Shown here one piece after another: positions 10,301-25,300 of a DNA stretch of 64,000 nt. Source of the DNA: Drosophila miranda (taxonomy: Eukaryota > Arthropoda > Insecta > Diptera > Drosophilidae). The position numbers were made by a program, and so were the translations under genes. The notes beneath the pieces were generated by a model. That model was given only the letters and a program-made list of their open reading frames with translations. It was not told where the DNA came from and made no database searches. The stretch lies in assembly GCF_003369915.1 (NCBI RefSeq), contig NC_046675.1:4278001-4342000 (forward strand). The letters run 5' to 3'. Numbering within the stretch: position 1 is the first letter of the stretch; each line of letters begins with the position of its first letter.

Positions 10301-13300
10301 TGATCTCTTAATTGGAATTAATGAATGAATACCATAATAAACTGCATACTTCTAAAGGAGATCCTTTCTATGTCTCACAAATCATTTTGAATAAGTTACG
10401 ATATGTCTTTACCCTTCCTATTATTGAACCATTGTATGAAGTTCAATAAAGGAAAATTGTTTTGATTTTTGTTCCAAGAAGTTGGCTTACAAATGGGGTG
10501 ACACTTCCATAATTTTTTTAAAGATTTGACTTGATTTAAACCACCAAATAGTTACATCACTGCAAAAAATATTAAAAGTTTCTAAGAAAATCTGAGTTCT
10601 TGAAACCATTTCCACAGTGTCTTTATATGAAATGTATCATCTAGGATCGATTTATTGCTTTATAAGCAGCTGCTTTTTATGGGTTTTCCTTTGCTGAAAA
10701 TAGGTTTCATAACAATAATCACCCTAATCATCCATTAGGGGATATTGTCGCAATAGGTTCCAGAGTTCCTCTTAATATCCCTGGTGGAGTGACAAGCAGA
10801 ATTTTGCCTTTAAGAATTCAGAATAAAATGCATCTAAAAGGAATGTATTAAAAATGTATGCTATCTAACACCTCAGCAACTTGTTGGATGTTCAGTTCTC
10901 AGCCAGTACCATAAATGTATCCCAGAAGTCCTGTTCTATCTACTGGTTGGAGTAACTTTTTGCCGTACTTCTCAAAATATCCACTCTATAAAATTGCCTG
11001 CCGAATCGCACTTGGAGGGAAAAGGGTCAACTAATGTTTCCATTCGCTTATGGAAAATTTGTGTGAATTTATTGACTGTGTCCTAGTGAAACAAAGGCAT
11101 AAAAAATCGAAAAAAACAACCACATTTAATATAAAAAAGAGTCCATATATTTTAGGCAGCACACAAAGCCTTAAATGGATGTAAAATACTCCTGAAAATC
11201 AATAAAACCCCTCTCTAGCACACAGTATTTTCGCCTGGCAACAGTTTTCAAGTGACTCATCATAGCCAACACCACTCCCAGGTGCAGGGTATGTGTATCC
11301 ATAAAATTGCCTGCAATTTCAGAGCTAAATATTGCGCCACAACCATCGGTGGCAAGTGCATTCGCAGGGAGGGAGAGAAACACCTGACTCTGCGGATCGG
11401 ATCGGTTTCCACCCTGCTGCTGGCTCTCGTGTTTTACTGCCAAGTGAATAAATGACTAATGGATCAAACAACAACAAAAATATTGTAGAACAGAGCGAAA
11501 GCAGTGGAAACCGCTTTTGTAAACCGCCCCTGTTCCAGTGACAGTGCCATCGCCGCCAAGTGGCGATCAAAAACGCGCGCGCACGCGCTCTCTGTCTCTT
11601 TCTTTCGCTTGTGGTTCTCCCTTCGGCCACTGGACAGACAGACAGACAGCTGCTTCTGCTGCTCAGTCGCTGTTTCAGCTGGCTGGCATTCACCAAGAGC
11701 CAAGTTAACAACGAGCAAAGCATTAACACGGACTCACAAACTCTGAGTCAGTCGCCGAGCGCAGTTCATTCCGATCAGCAGCAACGCGCGCTGCTAAAGT
11801 CGCGCAAGTTATTAATAAACGGCCAATATTTACACCGACTGAACGACGACCCAGACCTGAATTTGTGTATGTCTAAAAATTCAGGCGCACACACACCTCC
11901 TCCCCCACAAGCCACACACCACACACTCCAGACCCCATCCATCCATCGGATCCATCAGAATCAACAAAAACCCACAAAAACAATCGCCTCTCCTCCCTTA
12001 AGAAAACAAAAACAAGTTCAATTTTTGCAGTCAATTGAACTTTTGGCGGCCTAGTCCCAAAAATAGATCTCTCGCTGAATAACAACAAAAAAAAAAAACA
12101 AACATGCTATGAAACCTGGAATTCCGTTCGTTTTATAAACTCTGTGCAAAAAGTTCCATTTAATTACGATCCTAACATTATGCTGAAAAACATTCCTGAA
12201 CAATTGCCTTGGGTAGAAAATCATAAATAATCAAACAAATAAAATTCCCCAATCGACGTCATAGCTAAAATCACGCGAAATTAAAAGCACACAAGGGAAA
12301 CGCGGACAAAACGCACTCTTAATTCGCAGAACATATGGAAAAGCGCTAGAAAAACGCACCTAAAACGCACGAATACAAAGAAGAAACGCTAGAAAAGCGC
12401 GTACAAAGCGCATTGGAAACGCTTGCAAATCGCGCAAAAGCCTATGCCAAAACGCTTTGGAAACGCGCAGAGCTTATTGGGGAACACTGAGAAAACGCTA
12501 GAGAACTGCTTCAAAAACGCCTTCATCTAAAAATACTCGTTTGGGGCAAATATTTGCCCTATGAATCGGCGGTAATTTCCCCTTAGACAAATTTGATGAA
12601 TGACCCCGTGGGTGGGTGCGTGGTGTGTGTCTGTGTGTGTGTGTTTTTATAAACTTTCCGCAGAATAAACAATAAAAAAGTGAAATTATCCAAAAAAAAA
12701 ATAACAGAAGTGCAATTAAAACGCAAAGTATCCGCCAGCCCAGCCAGCCTCTTGTGGAATTTTTAGCCAGAATTGATAGCCTGCCAAATCGAGTGATCCT
12801 CCGCTTTTCCGCAGCCCCATGAGACAGCCGCTCCCCTGCCCGAGAGAACCGACAGCGCCCCACGAGCGGGTCTTATTTATTCGCTTGGTGTGTAAACGCA
12901 GGCATTATTCCACTTAAAGATCGAACAATTGGAGAGCCATTTCCACTTAAACGCCAAAAATAGTAGACCCCCAGAATTTCCAATATTCGACATTCATTGG
13001 AATAGCACCACCCCACCAGATTTATCTGATTCCTGTGGAATTTCCACGAAGCGCCACTTTTGATGGATAGAAAAATGCAATTGTATTGAATGATGCCGGT
13101 GGCGATTTCCTGTCTTAATGATGTCACACTTTTGTGGCGCAAGAAAGAGAGGGAGATAGAGAGGGAGAGATCTTTGATGTATTCCGTTTCGATCGGATGA
13201 GATCTCTCTAGAAGTTAGTCAGAAATAAATGGGAATATGGATGGCTGTTGCCTGCGTCTCATAGCATCTCATCGCAGCGCTTATGACGTGGTTTGAGGGA

Positions 13301-16300
13301 ACAATGCCCGAGCTTTCAGTTACTACATGACGTTTGGGGTGATTCGAGAGATTTTTCCGAATCGTAATCCCCCCATGGACTGCGGGGCTGCCTCGTTCGA
13401 GTGATAAGGCCACGACTTTGCCTCAAATTTCTCTGGAAATGGTGCCCTCTTTTTCATTTTGGTCACGATTGTGGAGGCACTCTCCTACAGGTTTTAGTGG
13501 GTCAAAGCCTTTATGTTCTTAAGATGGTATTTACACGTGGATTTCTTCTACCTTTGATACCCAAATATTGATAAGGAATTTCGGCTATTTACCCTATTGG
13601 GAGGCCTGTTTTTCTTTTTTTATTGGTTATGCGTAGAACTCGTGACCTTATTCTATATATTTGTTGGCCATAAACAAGATAATTTCGATTCGAATTTCTT
13701 TTGTTTGGATTATGATTTTTCATTTCTTTTTTCTGCGGACACGGGGGAAACCTCGTGAGCGGCATCCCACACATTCGATTGCGTAAAGCAAATTGCACAT
13801 TTACTCGCATCTCTCGTTATGGCCACGATTAAGTGACGCACACCATCCAAATGCGAGGAGTAGGAGGGGGCTTCCATTAGACAGCCCAAGTGACAATTTC
13901 CGTCACGCCAGAGTCTCTCAGTCCAGTCCCTCTGCCCCTTCTCGGAGCTTGGGGTCTGCATTCCCTGCCTCCCTCCACTCATTCCGACTCATTCGATATG
14001 CCGGGCACGAGTCTCGGCCAGGCCCCAAAGAAAGCAGAAAGCTATAAAACACACAGCCAAGATAGCGAATCGAAGCTTGGAATACCCTGGAACAGACAGC
14101 AGAGGGCACAGCAGAGGTCTCTTTGGAGCCGGTTCCGCTCGATGATTCACTCTTAAGGAGCATTGCAGCCTCCCACTAAAGGCTTTAATACTCTTTAATG
14201 CCATAAAAAAAAGCCTCAAGAAATGGCAAATGGCATCTGTGAACGTGGCTATGGCTGTCGCCATTGATGGCTTTGGCTGTGTCTCAAGTGCGCAGGCGCC
14301 CACTCCCCGTGAGCCACTGGGAAGCACCACAGAGAACAGTTCTCCAATTTGCATGCCAGATGGAAATGGCTTTTCCCCCTTTCGAATTTCCACTTGCTTC
14401 CATGTGTGTATGTGTGACGCCATTCGTTCGCCAAAAAAGTTTACCTTTCGATTGCCATTTGGCTAGGAAAATTCAGTCGAATGCGAACCGTCAAGCAGCG
14501 CGAACGTGTGGCCAATACTTTGCGTTTTAATTGCCAGAAAATAAAGAATAAGTGTGTTTAACATTTCCCCCAATTACACGTACCATTTAGCCCGGAGACA
14601 TGAACAATCGCAATATAAATTCCACAAAAATACCCATAATAAAAAGCAACAAAAGCAAAAGCACCACCGATACGAGTGCCGGTGAATCCATAGCCAGCAT
14701 GGTGGAGCGCTTTGTCCAGTCTTTGAGTCAGCTGAACGACTCGGGGACCTTTGACAGCAGCTTCGAGATCAAGCGGATCCAGCAGACTCCCAAAGGGCAC
14801 CAACATCAACAGCATCATCGTCATCGCTGCCTCACGGAGCTCGATCGCGAGAATATGACGCGATTTGTGCGCGAGTTTGAGGAGCGGCAGGCGAGCAGCA
14901 CACCCAAGGCGAAGTCAAAGCCGGCCAAGAGCAGTTCCCCCTTCATTTGCCGCAAGGCGAGGGAGATCTATCACTGTGCCAGCGGCCGACGCAGTGCATC
15001 GCCACAAATAAACATCAGAGAGCCCCAAGAGGAGCACCAGCTAAAGCAGAAGGAGCGAGAGGAACAGCAGATCTTGGCAACCCGAAAATATGCCGAAGCA
15101 GAAGATCTAATGCCACCGCCCATGGCTCTGGCCCGTGTCCAGGCGGAGCGTCGCAGCTGCCGCAGTGCCGCACGTGTGCTGCAGTTCTTCAGCTCGGCGG
15201 CCAAGAGACGCTCCTGCAGCCGCAAGCTGAGCGAACCCGAGGCCGACAGCAGGGCCAGTTCGCCCGTACTCCTGCGCGTGAGTCCCAGCCACCAGGCGGA
15301 GCAGGAGCAGGACCAGGAGCGTATGCTCGGCTGCGTGCCACTTTCTACAGCCACAGCAACGGGTGCCACTGGCTCCGAGGGCGAGGAGGAGGAGGAGGAT
15401 GATGAGGAGCACGACGACGGCATCAGCTCGGCCAGCTCGAATATCACATCCCAGTCGGGCGGCTCCAACAGCCGAAACATCTCCCCGGACTCCTCCTTCG
15501 AGATGCATGCCCCACTGCTGCCCAGCTTCAAGGTGACGCCACCGCGAGCCGTCTGCAAGGCTGGAAAGAGTGCGGCCTACGAGTTTGCGCGCTTCCTGCG
15601 GGGCTCCTTTCACGCCAAACGGGCCTCCGTGACGACGGGTCTCCGCCGCTCGCTCAGCGATCCGGATGCAGTGCAGCAAATGGACTTCAGCAAGCCCCCC
15701 GTCCTGGGCGATGCCACAAATGTCATACGCGTGAGTCACTTTTAGATCTCAATGCACACACAGCACTCCTCCACTGTCATGAATGAATCCATGTATATCC
15801 ATCTCCTTCGCATCGATTGTCCACCAGCTGGCGGCAATCTATTCCATTGTTTACGCTCTTACTCTTGATAATTATTTCACTGGAAGCAGTGTTTATTTAC
15901 GCCCGAGTCGTCGTCCATCAATTCCCTAGAATATGGGGCCACCGATACGGACGTCCATATGGTGGCACCTTGGCTTCCAGGGAACCCCTGCCAAATCCAA
16001 TTTCCCGAAAGATTCCCCCATGATCTTTGTACTCTTAAGACTTGAATGTGTTTATTTTGCGATCATTCGGGGTCGTTGGATCTCTGGATTATCGCCGCTG
16101 CACCTTAGATTACGCCATTTAGTTATAGTTTACGAGTATTTCGCACAATAAAATTCATTTGTTTGTAAATATCGCATATCCATCATCGATTTCTTCAAAG
16201 TGGAGGCTGGTGTTCTGGACAAAATCACAGGGAATTTTAATTGAGGAAAGAACTTTACTCAATCATGATGATCCTTTGCCTGTGATTTGTTGTTTCCTTT

Positions 16301-19300
16301 TTTGGGAGGTCTTTTGCGTTTTTAATCTGGTCTAGATTTTCGCTCAAGAGAGGACAAATCTGGTATTTTCCACTTAAGGAAAAGTAAGAGAACAAAATGG
16401 TTTCCCTATCGAAAATAATACAGCAAGGGCTTGAGCAATTTTGTCTGCTCAAAGGAGATACTTTAAAAAAATATATATTCATCGAAGGCTTTGGTAATTT
16501 TGTCTCTAAAAAAAGACGCATATCCACGGTACCCCATAGTCTGTGAGATAATTCCTTCTATGTGCGATTTTAAGGGCTCTTTCGTAACGATTACCTAGAA
16601 TGAAGAGTAGAATATTTGTTTGGCTTTAAAAGATGTCCGTTTTAGAGAAAGGATATATCAAATGTACAAATCGAACAGGGAAAAAGCCCATAAAAAATGT
16701 ATCTTTCATTATAAGAATATTTTTTATTGTTCCCACAATGCGCAGATCGCAAACCAACCGAGGGCAGTGCCGCATGACGCGCGTCATGTGTCACGGATCA
16801 GATCAGGTCTTTGTCATGCAGGAAACAGCTGTAGCAGCAAAATGGGACAAATAATATATTTGATTGATAATCAGTAAGATTCCAATAATTTTTTTAGTAT
16901 CCTATCTTTCAAGGAAATCTTTTGCTTTCCCCATAGCTTTGATTGCATCATTCATATGCAAATTTAAATTTGAACACCTCGTGGTTTTAAAACACCCACT
17001 GATTCATTCATATTTGATGGGTCTGCCCACTCTAAGTACTCAAAAACATTGTTTGCCATAATGACTTTCTAATGGTAGCTATTTTATATTGGCAGCGCGT
17101 GCCACATTTCACTTTTCAAAATTCACATATTTATACACCCGTTTCGGATGAGTCGTCGTGAGTGCTGCGGCCTACACGATCATCCGTTTCCATTCATCAA
17201 TAAAGAAATTAAGTAAATATTCTATACCAAGCCCAGCCCCCATCCTCAGTCTTCGGTCGTAAAAGAGTTTTTCGGGCAGTTGTAAAAATTCATTGAACAA
17301 ACACAATTCAATTCGAATTGTATCTTCTCTTCCGCCTGGAGCATATTCAGAACACGCATATGACCCGCATAGCCGTACCATAAAATTAAGGGGGGAAAAA
17401 ACAGAAGCAACAGAATGCCGGATATATTTAATTTAATGCACAACCACACACGCAATTGTTCAACAAAATATATATGTGAAATTCTGGCTGCACTTTGGGG
17501 GATCGAAACAAATGCGAAAACAGCGAAAAAAACCAGAGAAAAAATATGCGTAAATTGGAGAAAATTATTCTATGATTCTTTCGGTTTTTTGCTCGTGGAA
17601 ATTGTCTAAACAAATCATAAATAACAGTGAAATTATCGACACACGCAGGCAAGAATTTTCTCCATGTCTTTTCACTACGTATCTCTGGGCGCGCACCCTC
17701 GCCCTCTCTCAGGCCTTTGGATATCTGCAAATTACTTAATTTATCAACCAAATGCGCAGCAGAAACAGCCAGCCGCCCGCATTCCATTGTTCGTGGGGCA
17801 TTTTCCTCCATTGGGGCGGCATTTTAATTATTCCATTCCAATTGTCTAGCTCTTTGTTTACAGCACATTTTCGAATCGTTTAATTTATTTGCACGCGTTT
17901 TTGGCTATATTTAGCGCAATTTATTCACTCGCATAGACGGAATTTTTCGCACAGCTACCGTTTTTACCTCATTAAGCGTTTTCCACTGCATACTTATATG
18001 GGCACTGGAATTGCCGCCTAAACAAAACATTTGTGTTAAATTGAGCAAAAATACACAAAAAAATGAATGGGGCTTAGTGGCTTAATTAATTGACAAAGCA
18101 AAAGGCCATTTAATTAAAGCAAAGACAGCGGCAGCGCAGCAGCTGCTACATGCGAACAAAATGCGTCACGGGAGAGCGAGTTCGAAACTCGTAGTTCGAA
18201 ATTCGAAGAGAAGCTTGATCGCCAACGGCAAGGTCTGTAAAAATAGGGTGAGGTATTGCTAAGGCGCTCTCTTACGATAAACATTATTTTTTTAGTTGAA
18301 ATGCTTCTGTAATTTTTTACTCTCTTCATTATATAAACAAGTTTTGGGTCGACGCCCGATATTCACAAGCACGTAAATTCTTGATAAATCGCGACCCATC
18401 GAGGGTTTTTATTTTTTTGCTGTGGTAGTTGCAGGCCTGATTTGAGGGCAGATACACTGTACAGACTGTATGAAAAAAATAAGTACCTTGGAGATCGTAT
18501 TTGCCTTCCCTTCTTTTATAGGCTCTGCACTCAGCCAGCTGTTGTGTGCTGGCCTCTCTGTCACTCACACTCGCTCAATAAGTCTCCATCTCTGTCCCTC
18601 TTTATCTCGTCGCTCACTCTTGTATCTGTATCTGGTCGTACGGGCTAACGGCTAAAATAATGCCTCAGATTTTCGATCGCATTAAGTTTGAATCGTTGAG
18701 GCTCCGAGTACGACGCGGTAATTCCGTGACGCGGTGCGGATTTTGTTGCAGAGGGCAAGAAAAAGTGTGTGAAAAAAATGAATACATATGTATATGTGTG
18801 TTGTTTGAATGGAATGAAGCCATTACTACTCGTCTTATAAAGCCAAAGAGCAAAAGTGTACAGTGAAGTCAGCTCCAACGACTGATGTGATCGTGGAAAA
18901 GTAGAGTGACAAAAAAGGCACGTTTTCGCTTTCTTGCATTAACCACGCACACACACACACACACAAACTTGGCCAATTCCACGATACGCCAAACCACACC
19001 TTTTGGCAGAACCCGCTTGGAATACCAAAGAAGAAACTGAAATTAAAAATAAAACATAGAGAACACACAAAAGCCGCGAACACATCCATCGCCGGGTAGG
19101 TTCTGGCAGACCTACTACGGGTTTAACAACTCTTATGGTTAGTTTATCATTTGCATTCCTAATGGAACCGTACCCCGAAACACCGCCCCCACCAACCCGA
19201 CGACCAGTGCTCATTTTATTTTCAATCAGCCTTTGTCACAGAGACGCCTTTCCTCAGATAAGATTCGTTTTCATTGTTGTATTGCCACTCCATACAGCCA

Positions 19301-22300
19301 TAATGCATATAGGAATGTGAATATGTATTCGTATGTATATGGATTGTGTGAACCATATAGGGGTTTGCTGTATGATTTATCAGTAATTCTTTGAATTTCT
19401 GGCACACTTCGGGGAACTTCTACTACAACAACAACAGCAACAGGATCCTGTGACTGTGACTGTGACTGGGTCTCTTGTGAAATTCTACATACATATGTAC
19501 ATATTTCGTGTAATTCCAAGACCTTTGCCATAATATTTGATATCATATATTATTTGCTTGCCATGAGTTCACTCTGTTTATCGCCTCGAATACTCGAAAC
19601 ATTTCCCAAGAAACAGATATGCGTGTTATTTGCTTGGCGTACTATACATACTACCATGTAGAACGTGATATTTTGACGCCTTCAATCGAAAAGTTGTTCT
19701 AGATTATGAACGATAGCGCCACTCGCACCATCAGCCACTTGTTGAACAAAGAAAGAGCCACATCCAAAATAATTTAGAGAGGTACTTGGAGCGGATTAAT
19801 CGGAGTCGTTGTTGGGATTCCTGTCCAGCTTTCTCTATAATACGAGCACCACAAACACACAGAAACCCTTCATTGAGTGCCACACAATTTTCCCCTCATG
19901 GCCAGTAGACCATCAAATATTTGCTCTTTGCGGTGTCTCCACCGACGACCGGCCCGACTCCAGGCTCCAATTACCAGAGCTCTGCTAATTAAGTGCCACC
20001 CCGAGAGTTGCATCCAACCAAGAGGCGACAGCTTGGCAATCTCTTTACATTGTACATATATAGAATATATGTACAGATAGGGAGATCAAGTTCATGTGGC
20101 CATCGACAGTGCGATTAGCCGCCTGGGTTGTATATAGAGAAATTATCCTATGGATAAATAAAATAAGTATAAAAAGAGTGGTAACCTGAGCCGTAAGCCA
20201 TTGAAGATAATTTACTCGTGGGATTTTGTTTGTTTGTTTTGTCCCCCTAGTCTGTCCCCTTCTGTTGTTTTCCGCTGAATGCAAACTTATAGGCGGCTGG
20301 CTCAATGACTTGCTTGACAGCAGTCGGCGGGGCCGAGAGCTGGAGCGCGGAGTCTACGCCCATGAGATGATGACTCTAATATGAAGAGAGGCAAAAGAGA
20401 GGCCATGTAAATGTGAATGTACCCACCGCCACCATCATCACAATCATCATCATCATCATCATCGTCGTCGTAGCAACCATTTCAGCACCGGGAAATGTCC
20501 AAGTCAGTGTCCACTGAAGCGTAGAAATATGCCGGGCCCTGGTCGGCTGTTGTAGGAGTGGTGGTGGCGGAGCTGTTTGTTGTTGCACGCGGGTATTATG
20601 ATTTTGACCAGATGTTTGCCAAAGCAGAAAGATGAGAAGAAAGGATTTACGATCCCATAAAGTACATAAATATGTATGTATTTATGTAAATATATACATA
20701 TGTACATATGTGTATGTATGATTTGCTAGATCAGCATTCAAGCCTTCTTTTTGTTCTATTCTCTAAACTTCTCAAAGATTTCTCATCGAAACTTTGGAAA
20801 TACCCTTTTTTGGTGCAGTTCTTTAGTTCTATAAGTTTCTACATAAATCTGCTGTCCAATAGCTTCCATAGCAACTAAGCACATTCAAGGGTATCCCATG
20901 CTTCGATCGCAGAAGTTACTCTCTCCCACCCTCTACCCTCCCTCCTCTCTCTCTCTTGCTTTTTGTGTGATTTCTTGGCGGTGGAGGCCGTAATTGTTGC
21001 TAACTCTTGCGTTTTCGCTGCCGTTGCATTGCGTTTTCGCTGCCTAAATTCAATGTTGTTTTGGTTTTTGTTTTAGTTTTAGTTTCCTCTCCAATCTTCT
21101 TTGTTTTCTTTGCGATTTCTGTGAGTCTGTGCTGCGCCGCCGCGGAGTCGACAATTTGTGAATTGGCTGCCGTTTATTTATTTTAATTATTTTCTTTGGC
21201 AAATTGCTCATTTCCTACTTACTGAATGGTTACCCTCGCCAGACCCCCGCTCTCCCCTATCCATCCATGGCTATTGTTTGGCAATCAACGCTGATTTATG
21301 CCTGGTTTCGCTGCTGTCGCATTGTTGCTGTCACTCTAGCGGTGAATGTGTACATCTGTCCCATGTAGGTGTATGTATGTCTGTCCCACTCTGGCTAGTT
21401 GTCTCCAGGGGATGTTCGAAAATTAGTGCAGAAAAGGCTTCGAATTTCGAATCTAAACAAAAAACTATAACTTCAATCCGTGAGGGTATCTAAACTTGCG
21501 ACTCTCAAGGCTAGTCTTTTCTTTCCGTTTCCCCTTTGGGAGATTTTTGAAGATTTGTGACCCCCGAAACAACAATTGCCTGTTGAGGAGGGGCCCAGCC
21601 AAAGCCCCACAGAATCTCAAGTGCAGTTTAAGTAGTTTCAAAGAGTTTTGTATATTTTTTGACCCACATTTGCATTTTTGATGAATATTTTGCTCTTATC
21701 ATAGCATTTTTTATGTTTGTTGCGTCACAAGAAATCTTTGGTGGAAACTTTAAAAGATGCGCAATTGGAATTCTTTCGCAATCAGGCCTCGGAGAAAGCT
21801 TCCATTTAAAAGTGCACATGTGATATATCATTCAATCTATTATTATATATGTTTGCACCGTCATCTGTGTATTCTCCTAAATTGGTAGCCCGTATGTCCC
21901 ACGTATCTCAAAGGCCACACAAATTGGTTGTCTATTAATGAATGAAAATTGCTTTTGCCCCTTTATGGATGGATGTTTGAATGAATTGTTGTTTAGACTG
22001 AAATCCAACCGGAAATGTTTCAAAATTTTCTCTTTTATCTATGTATCCACACACGAATGAATACTCATACGAATGTGTGGTTTTTCGGAGTCCCCGAGTG
22101 AGTTATGACTTCTGCGAAAACCGAGGTTGGAGAACAAACGAAAACGATGGGTATTTCGGCTGGGGAATTCATTAATCTTTGGGAACAAAAAGCTATCGTT
22201 AAAAGTCGGTGGGAAATGCACAAATACGAAATAGAATAGAGGTATGGGAGGGTTCCCTCATCTCTGACAAGCGATTATCGTTCGTTGCAAGTGCAGTAAA

Positions 22301-25300
22301 TGGAATGGCAACCAACAAGGGAAGGGCATCATCATCATCAGCATAGCTCTACAGAACTGGAACTCAGACAATTGTTGGGCCGGGAAGGGGGAGGGAAATG
22401 GTGCTGCGGACTGGGGACCGGGGACTGCTTGTTGAATGCGTTGCATTGCACAAACAAATTTATGAGCTAACTTGAAAGTTCAAAAGTTTATCGTGTTTTT
22501 TGTGTCTGACCATGATAATGACAGAGGCCTGTACATAGATGGAATGGAGTGGAGTGGACTGGAGTGGATTACTCACTCGTGTGTCTACAATTTGTAGTCT
22601 GTTAATTCGGTTTTCTGTTCTTCCACTTCCTATACTTGTTTTTAACTACTTTATTACGCACCAAAAACAACGTCTCAAATTTTCATGTATGTTCTTTCTT
22701 TTCGTACGAACACAGAACCGTGCTCTGCCCGCCAATGCCTCGCCCTTCCGACGAGCCTGGGGTCAGTCTTCATTCCGTACACCGCGCTCCGACAAGGGGG
22801 CCAAGCAGCTGCAGCCCCACCAGCAGCAGCAGCAGCAGTCGTCATCGCCGCTGGTGAGACGCACTGCCTCGATGAACGCCTCCGACAATGATGTGTACAT
22901 CAAGACCCTGATGCTGGACGACCTGAAGACGTCGACACGGAGCCAGCAGCAGCTGAGCCTGCTGCAGGTGCCCAAGATCCTGACCACGCCGGCGCCACCG
23001 TCCGCCATATCGGTCAGCGCAGAGACAGCCGCCGCCGCTGACAACCTACCAGACAATGGCAGTCCCAGCAGCTGGGGCGGATCCTTCGAGCGAATGCTGC
23101 AGGATGCCGCCGGAATGCAGACCTTCTCCGAGTTCCTCAAGAAGGAGTTCTCGGCGGAAAACATTTACTTTTGGACCGCCTGCGAGCGCTATCGCCTGCT
23201 CGAATCGGAGGCGGAGAGGGCCATTCAGGCTAGGGATATCTTTGGGAAGCATCTGGCGAACAGCAGCAGCGATCCCGTCAACGTGGACTCCCAGGCCCGC
23301 AGTCTTACGGAGGAGAAGCTCGCGAGTGCCGCACCGGACATCTTTGCTCCCGCCCAGAAGCAGATCTTCAATCTGATGAAATTCGATAGCTACCAGCGCT
23401 TCATACGCTCCGATCTCTACAAGAGCTGTGTGGAGGCCGAGCAGAAGAACCTGCCCCTGCCATACAGCGGCGCCGATCTGGACGAGCTGCTGAAGACAAA
23501 TTTTCACTTAGCTGCCTCCTCAAAGGTTAGTGTTTTGCATCCACGATTGATTGCCAGAATGTTCCCTAATTTCTCTCTTTTGGCAGCTCAAGAAGTCGGT
23601 CAGCAATGCCGAGGATCGCCGCCGTAAGAGCCTACTCCCATGGCACCGCAAGACGCGAAGCAAGTCCCGCGATCGCACGGAGATCATGTCCGATCTGCAG
23701 AGCAGCTCTTTGATGCCAGCGCCGCCGTTGCCGCCACCGACTCTGTTGTCCAGCGCCTCGCTGAAGATTGCGTCGGGCCAGAATTCGTTGAGTGATCTGC
23801 ACAGCTCGCGCTCCTCCCTGTCGTCGTTCGATGCCGGAGCATCCGGCGGCCATGGCGCCAGTGCGGAGAGCGTGTGCTCTCTATGTCGTGTGATCCTAAC
23901 GGATGGAGCCACCACCATTGTGCAGACGCGTCCCGGGGAGACGGTGGGACAGCTCGTAGAGCGGCTGCTGGAGAAGCGGAACCTCGTGTATCCCTACTAC
24001 GACATTGTGTTCCAGGGCAGCACCAAGTCCATCGATCTGCAGCAGTCGTCGCAGCTGCTGGCCGGCAAGGAGGTGGTGATCGAGCGCCGAGTGGCCTTCA
24101 AGCTGGATCTGCCCGACCCGAAGGTGATCTCCGTGAAGAGCAAGCCCAAGAAGCAGCTGCACGAGGTGATCAGGCCCATACTGACCAAGTACAACTACAA
24201 AATGGACAACGTGCAGGTAATAATGCGCGACACTCAGGCCCCGCTCGACCTCATGCAACCGGTGACGATGGCCGATGGCCAGCGGCTGCGCATTGTTCTG
24301 CTCCAGTCGGATTTTCAGTGCGGCGGCGGCAGTAATATGCCGCCGAAGCAGACTAAACCAATGAAGCCACTGCCGCCCACGGCACAGGCGCACGCACAGG
24401 GACAGCTGGACGAACTGACGAACAAGATGTTCAACGAGCTGCTGCAGAGCAAGGCGGAGGCGGCGGCCAGTGACAGGTCGAAGCCCCAGCCCAGCGATCT
24501 ATGCTCCATGAAGTCCAACGAGGCGCCCTCGGAGAGCTCCTCCTCCCTGTTCGAGAGGATGCGGCGGCAGCAGCAGCGCGACAACATTCCTGGCAGCAAG
24601 CTGCCCAAACTGAAGAAGAAGTCAACAAGCAGTCAACATTCCGAGGAGACAACGGCCAATCCATCCTCCTCCTCCTCTCTGGTGGCGGCGGCGGCAGCAG
24701 CAGATCCCAAGAAGCCCATCATTGCAAAGCTGAAGGCGGGCGTGAAGCTGCAGGTGACCGAGCGAGTAGCTGAGCACCAAGGTGGGTAGCCGTAGCCCCC
24801 TGCAGTGCCCCTTGAACGAGAACCGCTAGACTAAACACTCCCTTCCATTCTGATTTCACAGATGAACTACTCGAGGGCCTGAAGCGGGCACAACTGGCGC
24901 GCCTGGAGGATCAGCGGGGCACTGAGATCAACTTTGATCTGCCCGATTTCCTGAAGAACAAGGAGAATCTCAATGCAGCCGTCTCCAAGCTGCGCAAGGT
25001 GCGGGCTAACCTGAGTCCCGTCACCAGCAAGGTCCCGCCCAGTCCCACAGAGATCCCGCAGCCGGCGCCACGCCTCTCCATCACGCGCAGCCAGCAGCAA
25101 GTATCTCCCATGAAGGTGGACCAGGAGCAAGAGACTGAATTGCCTGTGGACACGCAGGATCAAATTGAATTTGCCAAAGCGCCGCCACCGTTGCCGCCAA
25201 AGCCAAAGGTACTGCCCATCAAGCCATCCAACTGGGGAGTGGCCGTGCCGCAAACAGCCGGAATCTACTGCAACAAATACTCCCCCACCAAACAGGTCCC

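Noticed and set aside
11560..12054. 164-codon open frame in a loco intron, possibly a secreted protein
   Set aside because: It opens at a GTG, not an ATG. The hydrophobic start is embedded in a CA-rich leader-like region and no second exon or family feature supports it; a 5' UTR is more likely.
22539..22715. Upstream extension of the common loco exon to an ATG at 22539
   Set aside because: A strong acceptor (ACACAG) at 22715 and matching phase with three upstream exons mark 22716 as the exon start; the extension is simple-repeat-like.
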